Shown here: positions 1-11,343 of the stretch, piece after piece
Layout: each line of letters opens with the position of its first letter
Numbering within the stretch: the first letter of the stretch is position 1
Origin: Cristatella mucedo
Taxonomy: Eukaryota; Bryozoa; Phylactolaemata; Cristatellidae
Length of the DNA stretch: 64,000 bases
Assembly: GCA_009760855.2 (NCBI GenBank)
Contig: WPIO01000040.1
Span: forward strand, 237,501-301,500
Direction: 5' to 3'
Notes under the pieces: model-generated
What the model was told of the DNA's origin: nothing
What the model saw: the letters and a program-made list of their open reading frames with translations, nothing else
Databases searched by the model: none
Program-made: the position numbers and the translations under genes

Positions 1-597
1 CAGCGATTAGGTCGCACTTTTAGTCCGGTGGTTGTGCTTTGGCATACGATTTCTGAGAGCTACCATGCCGCCGCGAGGTCGCCGGCGGCAGCAGCGTGCA
101 TGAAGCGGCCTGGCAGGTCAGGAGCTGGCTAAACGAGGAATCAATTAAAAGATAAGATCTTGCGCCTTTTTGTGCGACCCGTGGAATCCTTTCATCGTAG
201 GCCAGATTTTTCTGGCTTGCTGTAACTAATTGAACGGAGCGTTTATAGCTTGGCTCTTCACGCAACTCCGTCCCAACAGCCGTTCGGCATTCGGCAGGAT
301 GAAAGACCTCGTGGACTTTGTGTGCATGCGGGTGAGGCAGGAATTAAACAGCCTGTAGATTGCTGCCGCTTGCGGCATTGTGTCGCATTCAGCAGCTGAA
401 GCTCGTGTCGGTCAGCCGGGAAGCTGGCCCTGCCCTTTATTCTTCTGCTTTTGCTTGCTCGGCCCGATGCGAATAATCGTCCGCATTTCAGTAAACCGCA
501 TTTCAGTAAACCGCAATTGCACTCTACTGGTCGTGTCAGTAGTGCCGAGTATGCATGCATCAGGATACCGGGTCGCCTCATGCCTAGTATTTTGTGC
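1..597. other. No gene recognised
   Basis: I see no supportable coding region here. The only local structure is a short direct duplication near 483-515, where the same ~15-bp segment (gcatttcagtaaacc) occurs twice in a row. Confidence 0.4.
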
Positions 598-606
598 GCG
601 CACACG

Positions 607-658
<52 letters not shown>
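598..658. repeat. CA microsatellite
   Basis: An almost pure (CA)n run with a few CG interruptions at its 5' end. Open frames across it in several phases are artefacts of the dinucleotide repeat. Confidence 0.95.
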
Positions 659-660
<2 letters not shown>

Positions 661-674
661 GAGTGTTGGTGATA

Positions 675-860
675 AAAGCCTTTGCTCTTAAACTGTGGAA
701 CTCACTTCCACGATTCTTACAAAACGACATCTACTCCTGCTGTCGACTGTGGCATACCTTTTCCAGACGCCGCGAGCTTCTGCTTGCACTCTGCTACTCA
801 CTACCACCCCAGCCGCCCTCCCTGACTCAGCTCTGCTTCTCATTTTCTCTTGTTTTGCAT
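675..860 (+). repeat. LINE-B 3'-end fragment
   Basis: One frame reads LWNSLPRFLQND, the C-terminal end typical of CR1/L2-type reverse-transcriptase ORFs. The DNA matches the reverse complement of the LINE-B copy at 47560-47760. The fragment is truncated on both sides and lies directly after the CA repeat. It is non-functional. Confidence 0.7.
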
Positions 861-1960
861 GAGATGACGACGTCTGTCGGCTTCCAAATGCGTACCCGAA
901 AGCCGCCGCCCGGGCTTTGAGTGTGCTATAGAAAACCCTCATGTGTAGCACCCATATAGTCTTTGTAGTTTAATGACATCACACATGGAGATGCATTGCA
1001 TTTCACGTGCACGCACACGCACGAACACGCTCCCCTCTCTCTATCAGACCGAGGTGGCGGCTCGCATTTCGTTTTGCTGCTCTGCGGGCGGTTCGTGCTG
1101 TGTGCTGTGGTTGGCTGGCTGCTGCCCTCGGCCTGTAGCAGATGCGAGGCTCGTCGGCGCAGAGGGAGAAGTTGAGATTAGGAGCCAATTATTCGACATC
1201 CTTCGATAGCACGGGCTTGTCGACAAGAGGCCACCGGTCCTGCATCCTTCGTCATCGACAGATCGGGACAGACAGGTTCGCGCCGGCCGGTCGGACGAGG
1301 GTGTTGAATGGCCCGCGTCCTTGAAAGATTGCCTGCATTTTTCATAAAAAAAAACAGGTCCGTCGAGCGTCGCCGAAGGAATCTGATCGCCCTGCGTAGT
1401 CACAGGGCGATCGATGCGAACCGTGCGTGCTCCGCTTGTGGCCGCTGTTTTTCGCCTTTCACTTTTCCTTGCGTTCACTGGCCTCGAGCTGTGGTGCTCT
1501 GAGCTTCACCAAGGCGTGGCAAGCAGTCCATAAGATTTCTTTCCTTCTTTCTGCTGACGTCTCGACTTTCTCGGCGCTCGTTTAAAAGGAGCGTCGTCCC
1601 TGTGAACTGAGAGGGCTGCTCATTCCCCCCCCCCGCCCGAGCTTCGTAGTTAAATCGGCGATCCGAGGCGCAGCTCGAGCGTTCACGGCTCGAAAGCCCG
1701 TTATTCTTGGAAGGAGGGAAAGCCCGTTATTCTGGGAAGGCTGGATGTAGCGGATCGCTTGGGCGAGTCCTAGCCTCAGATGTGTGACCTTGGCCTTCAG
1801 CCTTGGCAAGCCACGCTTTCTTAGATAGCCACGGCCAGGCCGGTCGTGCCGTCAGCGTGGCAGAGCGACTGTAGTGCAGTGAGAATACGGCAAGCTGCAG
1901 TCTAGCATAGCTGCTAGGAAACAGCCCCAGTCAGGGAATAGGCGCGATCTGCTGGGTCTT
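861..1960. other. Intergenic, no gene recognised
   Basis: No coding region can be supported. A ~23-bp unit containing aaagcccgttattct is tandemly duplicated near 1690-1740. A C8-10 run lies near 1625. Confidence 0.4.
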
Positions 1961-1961
1961 T

Positions 1962-2155
1962 TAAAATAAATAAATAAATAATAAACCCTAGCTGATTGAA
2001 CAGCCTCTTTTTGTTTTGCGACAGAAGAGCTTTTACGGCTATCACCACTGCTTGCAGTGGTGATAAAGAATCGCCCACCGCAGGAATCGAACCCACGACC
2101 TCGGGGCTGAGGTCATGAAAGCAACCGCCTTACCTAGTGTGCCATCACGGCTCAC
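1962..2155 (-). repeat. SINE-A, tRNA-derived, full length
   Basis: Read on the minus strand it begins GTGATGGCACACTAGGTAAGG, an A-box-like block, followed by GGTTCGATTCC, a B-box. It then has a small hairpin (CACTGCAAGCAGTGG), a CTTTTGTCGC-type body and a TTTATTTATTT tail. The same unit recurs at 6139, 13365, 23185 and 27466. The A and B boxes indicate an RNA polymerase III promoter inherited from a tRNA. No intact tRNA cloverleaf is claimed. Confidence 0.8.
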
Positions 2156-2164
2156 CTGCGTAGA

Positions 2165-2745
2165 GCCTGATTGAATGTGTCGTATACTTGCTCGTTTCTA
2201 TCGAAATAAGACTTCAATAGACTTCAAGGCTTTGCCGCTCACTTTCTGGTCCCGTCATTCTTTGACTCCAGCCTACCTATCAGATCTACTGCCCCACCAG
2301 GCTAAGCATCGTACCGCCCGCGTTTCGGAATCTAGCTGTTTATCTAAACCTCGTGCGAACCTCAAATTCTTTGGACACCGTGTCTTTAGTTCATACGCTC
2401 CCGACGCCTGGAACTCACTCCCGACTTTCGTCACGACATCCCCTGACGTGACCACACTTAAAAGAACTTAAAAACACATTTGGGCAGCATTTAGTGGGGC
2501 ACTGTGATTCGTTCTTCATGTGCTTATGCGTGCTGACACTGTGCATGCTGCCACTAACCACATTTGCATGCTGTCCCTGTGTATGTCACCCCTAACCATG
2601 TTATTATTGTCGTTTATTGAGCACGCTACCACTAACCATGCAATCGTTTCTTTTGTTTCTTTTGCAGCAATTGTAAAGCCACTAGAAAGAGATTGAGTTC
2701 TGTGAGGGCGCTTTATCATGTGTGCTATTATTATTGTTATAGTTG
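2165..2745 (+). repeat. LINE-A 3' end (CR1/L2-type)
   Basis: The first part encodes the reverse-transcriptase ORF end (AYLSDLLPHQAKHRT, then AWNSLPTFV). It continues into the family 3' UTR (cttcatgtgcttatgcgtgc) and the characteristic end, agagattgagttctgtgagggcgctttatc, followed by an ATT-rich tail at 2730-2745. The 5' portion is missing, as is usual for target-primed insertion. Other copies lie at 19470, 28419, 37515, 48395, 49511 and 60095. Confidence 0.8.
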
Positions 2746-3890
2746 AACTGATCACTTGCAAAGCTAGATGTTTAGGTATCGCACTAAATCACTGTTTAGC
2801 GCTTGTTCTGTAGTTCGTATGTACGTATGTATGTATATATTGTATGCCGGCTCCTGACTTGTGACCGTAAGGTCAAGGGAGCGTGTAGTTTGTATGTATG
2901 TATTGTATGTCTGATAAGCCACTGGTGAGCTGTTAGAAGCACCGCCGAGAGGGGCTGGTGCACAGCTGTGGTCCGCCTGTGATGTGGTATGGACACAGGC
3001 CGGTAACCAGCTGGTGGCCAGATGGCGGATTCACCATCAGGGTCGGCCGGTGCAACGTTGTGGTCGATGAGTCATCAGAGTCAACCAGGGGAGGGGAGTC
3101 GTGTGAGAGCAGGGGCCGAGGGAAGCCGTTCGCTCTTCGGCTCCGTGCGTTAGTAATAAACTGTCCGTGTTGGGAATCGGCTGTCTCTCTGCTGTGTGAC
3201 CAAACTACATGTTCTAAAGTTAGCAGTGAGAAGTCTGCCCCCACAGCGTTCGTCAACCGAGGAAGGGATCACTGGTCGCTATGAAGATCTACCGATTACC
3301 GATGTGGTGGTGTCAGCGGCAGTGAGGGATCGTTCGTGAGCCGTCGCTAGGCATTCTATGTTTAGCTAATCGCGGGCAAGAGTTGGATGGATTCAAAGTA
3401 GCTGAGAGTGATTTATCGAGCTCTATCTTATACCTAGAGGCAGAGGAGCTGTCCAAACCCTGCGAGCGTACCCATAGCAACCTTATGTATGAGCGATAGA
3501 GGTCTGAGTTTCTTAGATATTCATTAGTACATACATTACGCCGATTATGGAACTGCATAGCAAAAGACAATTAGTGCATCTCTCGCTCTTGGAAACCCTA
3601 AGCGAGGGTTGTGCTGCTTCTCCTAGTAGCTATGGTTGCAAGAGAGAACGTGCCTCGTTCTGCGAGGGTTCGCTGCGGCTACGTAAAGCAAGTGTTTGTC
3701 TAATATTCGCCTGCATCTCGGCTCGCAATGTCTCCAGCAATTAGAAAAAACTGCTTTTAGTAGGTCTGATCTGTTTTTAATAGTCTGCCAGCTCCCGTCG
3801 TTCACCCAAGTTCCGCTTACCATCAGCTTACGCCCGCGTACCGTAATCCTCGAGTCAACCGACCGACGCAAAGCTTAAATAAATAAACAA
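2746..3890. other. Intergenic, no gene recognised
   Basis: Contains GTAT-rich short repeats at about 2815-2910 and otherwise unique-looking sequence. No coding region is supported. Confidence 0.4.
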
Positions 3891-3995
<105 letters not shown>

Positions 3996-4014
3996 AATAT
4001 GTATACTAGAGCTC

Positions 4015-4150
4015 ACTGCCTGTGGACTCGCTTCGCTGAGTCATAGAAGAGAATTACACGTCTATATCGTATGCAGCAGAGGTCGAGCCCTCGACCTCAG
4101 TGGTGGTCAAAGGCGAGCACCTTACCCGTAGGCCAAAGCAGAGCGGCTTG
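4015..4150 (-). repeat. SINE-B, diverged tRNA-like part
   Basis: On the minus strand it reads TTGGCCTACGGGTAAGGTGC, an A-box-like block, then GTCGAGGGCTCGACC, a B-box-like block. This is the head arrangement of SINE-B copies at 28806 and 56195. The tail is degraded, so this is an old copy. Confidence 0.55.
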
Positions 4151-4546
4151 AGATAGAATCTCCTTACTCCGTGGATATCATAGGCTGGCATGGACATACT
4201 TGCGGAGCACGTGCCGCTCGTGATGCACCTCGATACCAGCCCCGCAGGTGTTCGGCAGGAAAGGCCTACAGGAATGAATATGGGTACAATATATGTGCGA
4301 ACGTGTATTGTGGCCATATTAGTTTATTATTTGCACGGCCCCTAACAATACGAGTATTCCCCAGAGGGGAACTGAGTGCACGCACGCATACATGCAAGTG
4401 TCGTCGTGCATAGACTTATCTGCATCGAGTATGTCTATGTCTTTCGGAGGTAGTTAGAGCCGGGACTGCACGTAGCGTCGAAGGCTGCCCTGCCCAATCA
4501 GGCGGCGAATCCCGAGCAGTGCTAAGCGAAGTCATTTCCGTTCCAG

Positions 4547-4947
4547 GTGTCGTGGAGGCACGTTGACTTGGAAAACTCTTTGCCGGGTGCTCCGAAGGTG
4601 CGAACGACGCGTACAACCGACGCTGAATATCTTATGCTTGGGAGATCAGGCAAAGCTTCAGCCATTGAATCGAAAACCAATCTAGCGCCCGAGGCGCAAG
4701 GCGTTTACGGTGGAAAAGAAAATGGCGGCTCGGCGACTACTGAAGCAGATACCGCTGGGAGCCTCACGCCCCTACGACACACGGCGTCATCATTGAATGC
4801 CGCCGCAGACGCCAGGCGAATGGACAATCGAAAAAGCACCGCGAAAAAGGCTGGTGATTCAGCTACAGGGGCTGCTAGGCCAGTCCTGGCAGCTCGGATG
4901 AGTAAGACGGCGGTACCGGAGATGAATGTCACAGTCTTCAATGACAA
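4547..4947 (+). CDS. GT92 gene 1, upstream exon (stem region)
   Basis: This open exon starts after a polypyrimidine-AG acceptor (tttccgttccag) and ends at the donor gacaa|gtgagt, leaving the reading frame in phase 2. It encodes about 134 residues rich in Ala, Ser, Thr and Lys with no predicted fold, ending MNVTVFNDK. Spliced to the exon at 6495 it reads FNDK-LFLISAYADRR, the expected entry into a GT92 catalytic domain. GT92 enzymes are type II Golgi membrane proteins, so this is probably the luminal stem. The cytoplasmic tail and membrane anchor must be on an upstream exon that I could not identify. The gene 2 exon at 30139-30521 has the same boundaries, phase and terminal FSDK, which supports this model. 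The first bases, GTG, are an internal Val codon and not a start. Confidence 0.65.
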
Positions 4948-4954
4948 GTGAGTG

Positions 4955-5046
4955 CGTGGCTAGGCTAGGCAAGGCAAGGCAAGGCAAGGCAAGGCAAGGC
5001 TAGGCAAGGCTAGGCAAGGCAAGGCAAGGCAAGGCAAGGCAAGGCA
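4955..5046. repeat. AAGGC pentanucleotide repeat
   Basis: About 18 units of (AAGGC), some changed to TAGGC. The array begins a few bases after the gene 1 splice donor, inside the intron. Confidence 0.9.
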
Positions 5047-5324
5047 GCCGAGTCCTATTTCTACCAGACTTAAGCGTACCTTAGAGATATGCAAGACTGA
5101 CGAAGCACAAACTATTTTTTACCTGCCCCCAAATATGTTCTGAATCTGGGACAATCCACGTAAAATCGCAATTACGCGGGTATTCGCACATTTGCAAATA
5201 TAGGGGTACATATTTTTATTTATGCAAATGTATATACACACATAGGTATGTACTTTGGCCAGAAAAGTTATGCATAACACCCAGCACACCCAGATTTCAT
5301 GCTTCTTGCGAATATGAAAAAAAA

Positions 5325-5482
5325 ACGCTGGTTTGGCCCAGCGGTTAAGGTGCTTGCCTCGGTCCAAGGTCAATGTGAATGCATTTAATGGTCAAGGTCG
5401 TGAGCTTGAACCCCGTGGCATAAGTGAAGCGTCTGAATAGAAGTTAAGTTGTCTTAGGACGCTATACAAATTTTATATAAAA
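5325..5482 (+). repeat. SINE-B, nearly full length
   Basis: The head GGTTTGGCCCAGCGGTTAAGG is followed by a B-box-like block (GTCGTGAGCTTGAACC) and the tail agttaagttgtcttaggacgctatacaaat. It lies in the intron of GT92 gene 1, on the same strand. The SINE-B tail matches the 3' end of LINE-A. Confidence 0.8.
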
Positions 5483-6138
5483 AAGACAGCTTCTTTGACG
5501 TTCTAATGGCTATCTAGAACTAAGTGCAATGCCGAAGCAACAAAAGCGATCCGGCGGATGTGACGTGTCAGGCGAAGAAACTACACTACACGAGAAAACC
5601 CACCGACACAAAAAGCCTCAAAAAAATGAGCTCGCCGTGCTAAAAACTGGTGACTGAAATTTTCACACTGCGGGGTATCGATTGCGTCGGTGGGCACTGT
5701 ATACTTAAGAACGCTTTATGAGCTACACGCTTTCCGAAGTAGCTGCGCGACTGTTATGGAATAGCTCAAGCGGGTCTGCATCCACATCCGGAGTGTCTTC
5801 TCTAAATTGGCTCGTCCTCAGCTGACAAAAGGCTTTTTCAAAAGAAATGAGGCACGTCGCAGCCCGAGCACAAAATAACGTCAGTACTGCGATATGACTT
5901 GTCCCAGAGATTGGACATAGTGGAATTGGCGACCGCGCCATTGAGCAACGCCGTAGCGTTCCGCTTTCACCTTTTACAGCAATTTTTGTTGAAACTACAA
6001 GGTCTTGGCGGGGGCGGGGGAGGTGGTGGTGGTTAAGGTGCTTGCTCTTCGCGATTCCGGTCCCGTATTCGTCTCTTGCGAGTGGGAGATCCTACTGCAA
6101 GCGGTGGCGATAGCCGCCGAGGCTCTGCGGAAGCCACG
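5483..6138. other. Intron 1 of GT92 gene 1, unique part
   Basis: No coding region is supported in this part of the 4948-6494 intron. A G-rich stretch lies near 6007-6030. Confidence 0.5.
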
Positions 6139-6340
6139 GTGAGCCGCGATGGCACACCAGGTAAGGTGGTTGCTTTTCACGACCTCGGAACCGAGGTTGT
6201 GGGTTCGAATCCGGCGGTGGGCGATCCTTTATCGGCACTGCAAGCGGTGATGGTAGCCTGGTAAAGGCTCTTCTGTCGCTACACAAAAAGAGTCTGTTAA
6301 ATCAGATAGTATTTATTTATCCTTTATTTTTATGAACAAG
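6139..6340 (+). repeat. SINE-A in GT92 gene 1 intron
   Basis: It has the A-box-like block ACCAGGTAAGGTGG, the B-box GGTTCGAATCC and the body ctcttctgtcgctacacaaaaag, and ends in a TATTTATTTAT tail. The copy stops about 150 bp before the acceptor of the catalytic exon. Confidence 0.85.
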
Positions 6341-6494
6341 GCTACTGAATGAGCCTTGACCTTTCTCATCAGATTCAGGGTACGGGTGCCAAGTGCGCTT
6401 TTTCTCGCGAGCGCCCGCCATGCTCAAGCTCAAGACGCACTTTGCATGCCGCGCGTGCGCCTGCCTAGGCCGGACGTTTTGAGTTCGCTTGCAG

Positions 6495-7635
6495 GCTGTT
6501 CTTGATCAGCGCCTACGCCGACCGCCGAAAGGGTTCGCCGAGCGTTAAGATCATCGTGTTCGCACACAAGAGTTTCGACGCCGACCTGCACTGCTCGATA
6601 GACGGTCGACGCCACAAAGCGCTCTTGACGTGGATCAACTTCCCGTCCGAGGAGCTCGCCGTTTGGCGGGCCGGCTATCTGGAGTGTCACGTGACCGGCC
6701 TCTCGGCGCATCCGAGCGCGTTCGAATTGTTTGACGGCGTCGGTGGCGAAAGCGTCCGGATGCCGCTCGGCGAGACTCTGCAAGAGTCCAAGGAGCCGCG
6801 GCGAACGTTCGGCCTGTGCGTGAAGAGCGGCTACGGAGCGCCGAGCGCTCTGCGCTTCATCGAGTGGATGGAGCTGCAGTCGCTGCTCGGCGTCGAGCTC
6901 GTCGCGCTGTACGACCAGAACCTGCGAGGACCCGTCTCGAAGGCCATGCGGCACTACGAGGACAGCGGGCGGCTTGTCGTCGTTAAGGACAACAGCAGGC
7001 GGCTGATCGAGCGAGCGCAGCCGCGCTTCGTCGACCTGTTCTCAACCTACGAAGCGACGCGGGCCACGGGCGACGAGCCGTACTCGCAGCTCGAGCTGCT
7101 GTCCATCCAGGACTGCTTTCATCGATTCCGAGGTCTGTTCGAGTACATCGTCGTCGCCGACATCGACGAGGCCATCGTGCCCGCCGACGGCGGCACGCTG
7201 CACGACCTGCTGAGAGCGCTGCGGCGCAGAGCGCCGGCCGCCACGTCCTTCGCGCACCAGTCGGCCGCCTACCTGCCGCACTTCGCCGCCTCGAACTCGA
7301 GCGGCCGCACGTACATGCTCGCGCACACGCGCCGCACCGAGATCACGTGGGACGGCTCCAAGGCGTTCCACAGCACGGCCGACACGGAGAGCCTCAACTG
7401 GCACCGACGCATCGATCCCGGTAGTAACGTGGCGTACGTCGAGCCGTCGGAGGCGTGGCTGCACCACTACCGCGGCTCGTGCAAGGGCTTCTCGTGCGAC
7501 AGCAACGTCAAGGTCATTGATGACGGAATGTCTGTCCTGGGCAAATTCGCGGCCGCCCTGTCGTCGAGGGTCGCCGAGGTCTCGGATAAGCTTTACGACG
7601 ACGGCCAAGCGGCGGTGGTGTATGCGGGAATTTAA
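6495..7635 (+). CDS. GT92 (DUF23) family glycosyltransferase, catalytic exon (gene 1)
   Basis: The exon follows the acceptor gcttgcag and encodes about 379 residues to a TAA at 7633. Family marks are LFLISAYADRR at the start of the domain, WINFPSEELAVWRAGYL, ALRFIEWMELQSLLGV, VVKDNSRRLIE, then VVADIDEAIVP, whose DID is the presumed metal/nucleotide-sugar DxD motif, and near the end WLHHYRGSCKGFSCD. GT92 enzymes are Golgi beta-galactosyltransferases, for example the C. elegans GALT-1 core-fucose galactosyltransferase and vertebrate pectic-galactan-like enzymes. The exact donor and acceptor here cannot be inferred. No membrane anchor is seen in this exon. The frame is intact and the codons are GC-rich. 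Gene 2 at 32734 shares tracts of identical DNA with it. I consider this copy potentially functional. Confidence 0.88.
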
Positions 7636-8629
7636 ATGGCAATCGTGAGAGACACGTGTGCCGCCGGACCACTAACTGGATCGAGCTTTCGGGCGGCTTC
7701 GCCTCTCAGCTCTCTGTCTTGTGGTATGGCTCGCTGTGGCGGGCGAAGAAGTATTTATTGCCTACGCTGCGTCAAGCTTCTTGCGCTTGATTGGCTGCCA
7801 TAGCTCATCAAGGTATCATGGGAAGGTTAGCTTCCGGTGCGGCGGTCTATTGAATTCAGTCATCCCACATGCGGCTTTCATAAAGCGAGTTGGGCGAGCG
7901 ATGCTTGAAGGCGTATTACTAATAGCCAGCTACGACGTGCCGCGCTTTTATGTAGTATGGGCATGTTAGCGTCAGTTTAAGCTAGTAAGCTTTCACACGG
8001 CACGACTGATGTGACTCTCGCACAAACACACACACACACACACGCACGCACGCACGCACACACACACACACACATATATATATTCTTATTCTCTGGCAAT
8101 CGTGAATATGTCAGCGTTTCGAGGACCTGGAATGCTTGCTGCCTTTCTCAAGTGAAGCTGTGCATGCGTTTCGGAGCACAGCACTGTTGGATGAAATGAC
8201 GTCAGTTCGACCAAGTCTCGCGACGAACGAAGTGTAGAGTGTGGCAAACAGAAAGGCGTCGGAAATTTAAAGCTGGATTTGCGGGAGGGGCCAACTGAGA
8301 GCAACAAGAGCGCCTAGCAAATGGTCGATCGTAGCTCTTAGCCGATGGATATTCGAAAACGTCTCAAGCTTTTTAAAAGATGAAAAGAATTTGAAAGCAT
8401 GCATTCATTGGCTGGGGATGCATGCATTTCAAATCTAGAAAAATATTCCAAACTAATTGCGACTGCACTTCATTAGTCAAACACACATGTTCAGATCCAT
8501 TTTACATGATAGTCAAAGCTATGATCCCGATCTTCAGCACTACTAGACATAAAAGGGAAATCACACTGTTTCGGGAGCTTTCATTTCTAATATTTTACCT
8601 ACTCTATTCATGTAACTGTTTAGGAGATT
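7636..8629. other. 3' flank of GT92 gene 1, no gene
   Basis: No coding region is supported. A (CA)n(TA)n microsatellite lies at 8025-8085. Composition turns AT-rich after about 8340. Confidence 0.5.
8025..8085. repeat. CA/CG/TA microsatellite
   Basis: (CA)n with CACG interruptions ending in a short TA run. Confidence 0.9.
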
Positions 8630-9340
8630 AGGAAATTGACATTCGTTTTTCCAGCTCCACTAATAACTTTAAATCCAACTGGAATTCTAGTTAACGCGGC
8701 TTGATATCTTCAACCTCCATTAACATTAACTAACCCAATGTCGTCTGCTGGTAGCGTAATATTCACATTTTGAGACAAATTTACAAATTTATTGCCTCCA
8801 ACTATATGTACAAGAAACGATTGTTATAGGACTTTTGTCAACGGTTGTCCAGGTATAGCTGATAGAGAAAGGTATTTCATCTTGCAACATAGTTCCAGCT
8901 AATGATAGCACTACTACGTCGCTAACTCTTCTAGCACTAGCTGTGTCAGCATAGGATTTGTTAACATAGTCTGTTGGCTTGGTGGAATTGGTTATGCTAC
9001 TATTTCTAGTGTCTAGGGAACTACAGGAACTAATTTAGAAAACATCTCGTTTCATATCTCCATAGGTAACGCAGAAGTTATCACCTAGAGTGGAAGGATT
9101 AGTAGAAGTGGTGTTCCAATACGTAGATGTTATAGCGAATCATTCCATATTAAAATATCCAGTCATCGTATCGCCAGATTTGTTAAATTTAATCCAGTTG
9201 ACTTTTAACAACAAAATCGCTAGAATTAATAGCAGCGCCAGCGTTAGTCAATATTTTACGTAAACAATTAATTGTGGATGCGGTAACTTTACCTGAAGCG
9301 ATATAATTTTAATGTTTAACAACGCAATTTAAACAAGGAA
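8630..9340 (-). pseudogene. Virus-type fibre-like protein remnant
   Basis: Minus-strand reading from 9340 leftwards gives SGDTMTG at about 9158-9178 and KPTDYVNKSYADT at 8942-8983. The first is the GDTMTG block and the second the PTxxxVNKxYxD repeat of tail-fibre and fibre proteins of phages and eukaryotic dsDNA viruses. A further segment at 8640-8820, in another frame, has the look of a C-terminal fibre domain, alternating beta-type sequence with IPVGFKV. At least two frameshifts and several stops break the gene. In a virus such a protein would form a spike for attachment. Nothing here can be expressed intact. The family assignment rests on short motifs. Confidence 0.55.
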
Positions 9341-9849
9341 TGCAGATTTTGAATTAACAGAATTACCATTCTTCAATTTCGAATGAATTTAAGCCTAGCA
9401 AGTATTGCGCTTCATATCGCAGAATGATCTTATCTTCAATCGAGCGTCTAGACCATAGGCATTTTATTTCTGCAAGTTTCTTTAGACTTTCTATCGTCAT
9501 TCATACCATCGTGACTACAACGATAACATTCATCTTAAGAGAAGCCATTAGCATTAGTTAGGATACTTTTAAATTTAATTTCAGGTAACTTTGCGACTAT
9601 CGGTTCAAACACTTTTCCGAAAAGTAATGGTGCTCTTAATTCTATAGATTTATTGCTTATGTATTTTTAAACTTTATTACATACCATTTCTTGAATAATG
9701 TTTTCGTCAGCTTTTACATTTCCAAAGACTACATCGGTGCCCAGTATCGAATATACTTCAGATCCATCGATGTTTAATCTCATAAACTCTAACCACTCAT
9801 TGCTATCTCGCTCTATTTATATAAAATGCAAAGTAGTTTAAATTAATAA
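9341..9849. other. AT-rich viral spacer, unassigned
   Basis: AT-rich sequence between the fibre-like and capsid-like remnants. No motif was recognised on either strand, and stops are frequent in all frames. Confidence 0.4.
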
Positions 9850-11339
9850 AAAAGAACTTGAACCGCGCGTGGTTTCGATGCTCTCAAAGCAGCTCCATTG
9901 CCATTAACGATGAGATCGAATTCCGTTTAAGAAATAATCATAACGCTGTAAACTTAGCAGTTGGGTTGGTCTTATACTTGATAGTGACATCTAGAATTTT
10001 AGCATTCCTGAGAGATTGCTCGTTAAATCTAAGATTGGTGGCGTGGAAAGGATACAGAGCAACGTAATCAGGAAGACCGATTCTAGTTGCAGCTACGTTT
10101 TTGCTAACACCTGGGAACTGTTTCCTAAACTTGGTGAAATCCATGTAAGCCATCGAGCATTGAGCTTTAGGGAAGCTGTTTATGCGCATCAATGCTGGGT
10201 ACTGGCTTCCACATCAAGATCACTTTAGATCTGTCATGCTTTCTACGTTAGCCTGATTGAATACTGCGTTATTAGCAGCGCAGCTATTCTACTTATTCGT
10301 ATTCTGAAATGCATCTATGAGCTACCTAACTTTTTAATCTTGCGCGCGAACGTTAAGTCTATACGTTTGATGAAAACCATCCGCTATACGTGAAACTGCT
10401 TGCCTTCCGTTTCTGTAAGTGAGCTTAATTCTACCAGTCGACTCTCGCGTTTTATCGATTAGAGATCTCTGTATCGAGATGCTAGGCTTAACTGTATGTA
10501 TAGTTAGGCGAAGTTGTCGATGCCTACTCGAGCACCGCTGGTTGCGTTAGCTGCATGAGTAGCGGGAACAGCAAAATGCAATGCATTCTCAGTCTCCAAA
10601 CGCTCCTCCCTTTAGATCGAGTTGAATGTTTGTGTTATAAATGATGCATGTCTGCGAAGAATCCAGAGATCCTATCCAAAGGTTCCACTGAAGAATTAAT
10701 TCGGCTGAGTTTGAGATAATAGTGCTAGTTCCTCATTGTTTGCCCAAAAGTTTGTTGCACCAGCATCGGCGCATGCATGCAGGATTAGTATAAGAGGCTA
10801 CTGAAACTCAATTACCTCATACCGTTGGAAGATGATAATTTGCGTCCGCAGAACCTTCATCCTTTCTCCAAAACGATGTTAGCCCTTCACCCCTATTATA
10901 ATTATTAGGATACAACATTGTGCCCAGAACTTTCGAAGTTATAGTCATTCAATAGTCAGTATCATAAGATTCAACTTCATCTCTTCCAATTCGCAATCGC
11001 ATTCGATCGAAAGCAGCATGCAGCTCCATCATCGACGGGTGTGACGTCAACTCAGCAGGTGCTTGATAACAAGTACCTGCTCACAGGAGTACCAGCCGTC
11101 TGAGCTGTAGCACTCTTCCAAAGTTTTACACTTCCTTCAACCAACAAGTAAGCACCAGACAGCACAAAGTAATCCCTGTTCCGAGCTACTACAAAGAACC
11201 TTAAAACTCCTCAAGGAATAATTTATGCTTCCAGAGTTCCATCAGCTGGAGGAAAGTTATGTTACTGAATGTCATAGATAGGTGCCGGAGGCAGTTCCCA
11301 ATACTTCATGTGAAACATCTTGCCCAGATCCAAATCCAT
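9850..11339 (-). pseudogene. Probable major capsid protein (double jelly-roll type), broken
   Basis: The gene appears to start at a minus-strand ATG at 11337-11339 (MDLDLGKMFHMKYW) and to run about 1.5 kb. That is at the low end for polinton/adintovirus capsid genes. Near the N-terminus RDYFVLSGAYLLVEG (about 11117-11190) resembles the first capsid strand pair. Near the C-terminus an open stretch of 84 residues (9938-10192) contains DYVALYPFHATNLRF and a following VTIKYK. This matches the pattern 'YP..xFDL.....' then 'D..i....' seen in this capsid class. In between, scattered frames give ENALHFAVPATHAANATSG and similar. Many stops and frameshifts are present. The assignment is inference from pattern, size and context; a profile search would decide it. 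Confidence 0.45.
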
Positions 11340-11343
11340 TATC

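Noticed and set aside
1962-2155. Functional tRNA genes at the B-box sequences
   Set aside because: Each tRNA-like head is followed by a conserved SINE body and tail, and the same unit is found at many places. No complete cloverleaf was seen.
7042-7608. 188-codon minus-strand frame opposite GT92 gene 1 (and its equivalent at 33310-33633)
   Set aside because: A shadow of GC-rich codon use on the coding strand. It has no domain, whereas the plus strand has clear GT92 motifs.
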